A DNA stretch of 64,000 nucleotides from Magnolia sinica. Its lineage: Eukaryota; Streptophyta; Magnoliopsida; Magnoliales; Magnoliaceae. The stretch spans positions 41,702,336-41,766,335 of the forward strand of contig NC_080575.1 of assembly GCF_029962835.1 (NCBI RefSeq), written 5' to 3'. The notes beneath the pieces are model-generated. The model did not search any database. It saw only the letters and a program-made list of their open reading frames with translations, and was not told where the DNA came from. The translations under genes were made by a program, and so were the position numbers. Numbering within the stretch: position 1 is the stretch's first letter; every line of letters begins with the position of its first letter. This document shows positions 60,801 through 64,000 of this stretch, one piece after another.

Positions 60801-61171
60801 TTTATCCATTCTTCCTTCACCCACCAAGTTTGGAATCACTTCTTCAACGGGATGCAAGTGGCTTGGGTTATGCCAAGTTTTGTTAGTGATTTCACTTGGG
60901 CTTGGCATGGCGGTGTAGGTGCTAGTTGTAGGAAGTCATCTTGGAGATTGCTCCTCATGGCAATTTTTTTGGGTTATTTGGGGAGCCTGAAATGGGTGGT
61001 GTTTTGATAACAAGAATGCAGGCCCTGAAGAAGTCATTTGTAAAGTGCAAAGTTTCATCTTTAGTTTAGTGTCGTGTGCTTAGAACGCTTTGGGCAGTAC
61101 TCTTTTCTTTTTGTTGTGGGGGTTGTATTCTTTGATTGTTTCAACAGCGTTTCAATAAAATTTTGTTCTCT

Positions 61172-61172
<1 letters not shown>
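57890..61172 (+). pseudogene. 5'-truncated L1-type LINE ORF2
   Basis: Recognisable from 'FDLLDEEGRLT' (about 57897). A frame at 57997-58557 carries 'RAVWLKAGDKNTCFFHSIAS' and RT blocks ('GDKVPGPDGFPILFFQ', 'ASFIALIPK'). After a short deletion near 58556 the RT continues with 'CKLDLEKAYDHV', 'GLRQGDPLS' and 'YVDD' (about 58960; YADD is usual). A 592-bp hAT MITE interrupts it at 59039-59630. It then resumes with 'YLGLPLCIGKPAKHLW', 'MNIVLLGKWIW' and the zf-RVT region ('CLMCMADGESVDHLFIHSSF', last Cys lost). The 3' end has CAATAAAATTTTG and passes into (AT)n. This is among the least decayed reading frames in the window, yet clearly broken. Confidence 0.92.
59039..59630. mobile_element. hAT MITE of the CAATGTTGTCA family, 592 bp
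   Basis: Left end CAATGTTGTCAAATTGC; right end, read inward, CATTGTTGTCATGTGCG. Target duplication GTTTCGAG (59031-59038) and GTTTGAG (59631-59637), one base lost. The L1 RT codons continue cleanly across the insertion. The right side holds a dense array of CATATGCG/GCATATG variants (59510-59620), and a (GA)n tract lies at 59312-59343, mirroring the CT tract of its relatives in the opposite orientation. Confidence 0.93.

Positions 61173-61173
<1 letters not shown>

Positions 61174-61203
<30 letters not shown>
61174..61203. repeat. (AT)n microsatellite at the L1 3' end
   Basis: Uninterrupted AT dinucleotides where a poly(A) tail would be expected. Confidence 0.95.
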
Positions 61204-61205
<2 letters not shown>

Positions 61206-62080
61206 TCAGGGGCTTATATTATAAATTGTACAAAGTGAGGAATATTCTTTCTATTTTGCTTTTATGAGTTGAGTAAAGAAAGCAGGAGGGTGGGGATGAA
61301 AAACCCTCACCTCTCTTTTCCTCTATTCCATTCTTTTCTTCTCTCTTCTCTTTACTCTTTTCTTTCTCTTTTATCACAAACTTTCAAACCTCCAGCATCC
61401 AAAAACCATCTTAATACAAAAGTAATGTGGGCCATAGAAAAGTGAATAAGCTAGGAGGGAACACCAACCTTTGGATTTCAAAGGGGCCCACCTGAGTATC
61501 AAAACAACCTGAATATTGTCCTGACCCATCATCTGTATTAGTTTAAGGGTATAAACATCCTTGACTACATACACACACACACACACACACAAAAAAACAG
61601 TGAGACCCCTACGCTAATCAATGGTGGGAGTTCCCTCCCAATATGCTCCCTGTGATGTGGCCCCTTTGAATTTTGGATCAGGCTGATTTTTTGGACCTTG
61701 TGGTTTTCTAAGCTGAAGCATGTTATGGACAGGTTAGATTGTGTGAATACATCACTAGGCCCCACATTTGCCCAGTACCACTGTATGCTTATGGTGGAAA
61801 CAGTACCACTGGAGCGCACCCCAAAAACTAATTCAAGCATCCACTAACTATTTAGTTAAAACTAAGTTAAACTACCAATGCGAATTGTAAAAGGTATGAA
61901 TGTCAGCCTGAGGCCTCAAAAACAATACCATAAGAAACCCAAAAATCAACCTATCAATTGACATGTTACAAAAATTTTAAAAATTTTATATAAATATTTG
62001 AATTCCATAACATATTTTCACTATATACGTAAACCAATTTAAAATAGTAAAAAGAAAAGTAGAGTAGAATACCAAGGATT
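61204..62080. other. Inverted-repeat-rich intron sequence
   Basis: 61474-61500 (TTCAAAGGGGCCCAC) and 61655-61680 (GTGGCCCCTTTGAA) are inverted relative to each other around an (AC)n at 61571-61590. 61723-61815 is the partner of the arm at 57693-57780. This suggests one or more old MITEs, but no clean ends or target duplications were found. Confidence 0.45.
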
Positions 62081-62081
62081 T

Positions 62082-62445
62082 GGAGGCATTTGAGTGATCC
62101 ACCAAATCAATGACACTATTCATCCGAATTTAGTTTTAATTTTTCATCAAATTTCTTACAAGGAATGATGTCAAATGCTTATGGATATGCATTAGTGGGA
62201 TGAATCCCACGGATCACATGAATTTCTGACCGTTTTGGGGGCATTCGAGTAGTCCAAATCGCCGACACATCATCTGAATTTAATGTTAATTTTTCTTCAA
62301 ATTTCTTTGGGGGAATGATATCAAACACTTGGGGATATGCATTAGTGGGATGAGTTTCATAGGTTACATGAATTAAGGGCTTTTGGGGGGCATTCGAGTG
62401 GTCCCAAATTGACCTGACACTATTCATCCGAATTTAAATATAAAT
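62082..62445 (+). repeat. Tandem repeat with a 155-159 bp unit, about 2.3 copies
   Basis: The GCATTnGAGTnGTCC landmark occurs at 62086, 62241 and 62400. Each is followed by ACACTATTCATCCGAATTTA or a variant, TTTTTCnTCAAATTTCTT, ATATGCATTAGTGGGATGA and CATGAATT. Confidence 0.93.
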
Positions 62446-63470
62446 CAGCTAGAAAAATGTTGATGGAGAAGTGGTAACATTTATTTTGTATGTGCCACAC
62501 ACTATATCGGCCTTAACTAGAAAATATTGGAAAGAAGAAAATGTTGCAAAATTTGATTAAAAAAGGAAAATAAGACATAACATTCATCTATAATCAAAAC
62601 CAAGTAGTCGCCATAATAAAAAAATTCACGAAAGGGAGAGAGTTTCTTAGGCCTGAGGCAACTTGATTTGCCATAAATTTTATTGCCCTTGAGAGTTTAA
62701 ATGAGCATAGGAAAGAGTTAAGAGAAATGTTTACTTCCTAGGAGTAGCTCAACACAAAGCATAGGTCATAGACACCGATTGAAGTTGTGGAGACTATAAG
62801 AGAACAAATATTAAATTTTGGAAAAAAGTCTGAAACATCCTCAAGATAATGGAACTACTAATGTGAGTCCTTGTAGAATCCGACGAGATACCTACCATAG
62901 GCTTCCTTTATAAAGCCATAGATATAGAGAAGCTTACTATTCGTCATGATTGTGAGAACTAAAAAAAAAGGATTGTTGGAAAGTGACCAACAACCGTTGG
63001 ACAAATAATATAATAGTGATGCACAGTATCTATTACTCTTACTCTAATAATGTCTGATGGGGAAATCAGAAGGCCTACTCGAGTATACCAGAGGCGGAGG
63101 CGACCACCGACATCAGCGCAGCCCTCTTTGTGGATGGGAGACGAGTTCCAAATGGGGCCCATCAGACCACTCTGAAGACCCCACATGCATTGGACATGCA
63201 TCAAGAAGACCCCACATTGAGATGATGCATATAGGCTGCTTATAAGACATTTTTAGGTTCTTATTTTCGTGTCGATCCGACCATTGGATCTTATCGATCG
63301 GACCATCGGGCCACGAAATATTTCAGACCTAGGCCACTTATACCCTGATCTTGCTTTATTTATGTTTTTTTGTTATTTTAGGATTTATTAGACAGTTGAG
63401 ATTGCACTTAGGTATTTTAGTGTACTTATTTTGGATAATGGGCCATAACACTTAAGTGGATGGCAATTTT
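62446..63470. other. Unassigned sequence
   Basis: No recognised gene or element. 63060-63230 is GC-richer and has reading frames on both strands without family features. Confidence 0.35.
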
Positions 63471-64000
63471 GTAACTTTTGGTGTTTTTGATATATAAACA
63501 AGAGAGGGGGACGACCAACCCTCATGGCGTTTTGAGTAAAAGAAAACAAAAGACTTAGTCTCTGTTAAGAAAAGCCCTTCTTCATCTTCCTTTAGGGTTA
63601 GTGAGAAAACCCTCCCTTCCAATCGGATTGTGGATGGGCTAAAAGATTGTTTGGTGGTGGACTCCTCCAAAGTTCTCTCCTTCCTCTTTCTCTTCTCCAA
63701 CAAGGTACACAACTCTCTTCACTTTTCTTCTTCTTCCTTTTTTTACAACTCCTCTAAAACCAAAATCCTTTCATCTTACATCCATTTTTTTACATTTCCC
63801 CATCAATCCCATCAAAACCCAACCATCCATTGAACCCACACGCACGTTTGTACGTGCATCCGTACGGACCAACCTTACGGACAGTTGTATGTCCGTACGG
63901 ATAGCCCTATCCCCTCCTTTTTTACATCTTCTTTCTCCTTACATCATCCTCTACACCCTTTTGCTAACCCTAGCATCTTAAACCCAAAACCCTAATCCCC
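63471..64000 (+). other. Possible LTR or 5'-leader fragment running off the window
   Basis: TATATAAACA at about 63491 is a good TATA-box match and is followed by a pyrimidine-rich leader (63690-63830), as in many plant LTR retrotransposons. No LTR edges, primer site or coding sequence were identified, so this is suggestive only. Two CCGTACGG palindromes lie at 63858-63902. Confidence 0.3.

Noticed and set aside
57500..64000. Upstream PCH2 exons (the block before Walker A)
   Set aside because: The minus strand was read for the conserved LLRYA...LVSWNR-type exon and nothing matched. The missing exons are presumed to be beyond 64000.

Overview
This is a nuclear plant (angiosperm) sequence that is mostly transposon-derived. 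One host gene can be recognised: the 3' two thirds of a PCH2/TRIP13-type AAA+ ATPase on the minus strand. Eight in-frame coding exons between 57346 and 9295 give 264 continuous residues, from the Walker A loop to the stop codon. The 5' exons lie outside the window. Two introns are very large (31,723 bp and 11,442 bp). The species cannot be named from the sequence. The long transposon-filled introns suit an angiosperm with a large genome; a magnoliid or other early-diverging lineage is only a guess.

Layout. 1-1430 is a decayed L1-type LINE. 1460-6715 is a broken but complete-length Ty1/copia element with both LTRs. 7150-7684 is a Mutator-like MITE with a perfect 9-bp target duplication. PCH2 ends at 9295. 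Its introns hold three copies of a very small TRIM-like LTR element (14244-14878, 16807-17357 and 36100-46088); an L1 with a 15-bp target duplication (17931-19174); an RTE-like relic, another L1 3' end and an antisense copia relic (19.4-22.1 kb); a hAT MITE (22691-23210); gypsy-like relics (24.2 and 29-31 kb); and a copia relic (32.3-36 kb) invaded by three hAT-type elements. A TRIM LTR has been invaded by a 4.2-kb hAT element and by a 5.3-kb copia element. Further right are an L1 (46.2-49.8 kb), another hAT MITE, a copia relic (52.2-56.2 kb), the two Walker-A-side PCH2 exons, and another L1 (57.9-61.2 kb) that itself carries a hAT MITE.

The clearest less-usual structure is a hAT family with ends like CAATGTTGTCA. 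It has four copies here, each with an 8-bp target duplication (perfect in three). One copy still carries a damaged transposase. The family has subterminal arrays of near-palindromic GCATATGCGATC-like motifs and carries microsatellites inside its copies. The TRIM-like element, whose two 291-bp LTRs flank only 53 bp, is the second.

Every mobile-element protein seen here is interrupted by stops or frameshifts, so no copy looks autonomous. PCH2 looks intact as far as it can be followed: every splice site is GT-AG and every phase matches. All alignments were made by eye, and boundaries described as approximate are approximate.
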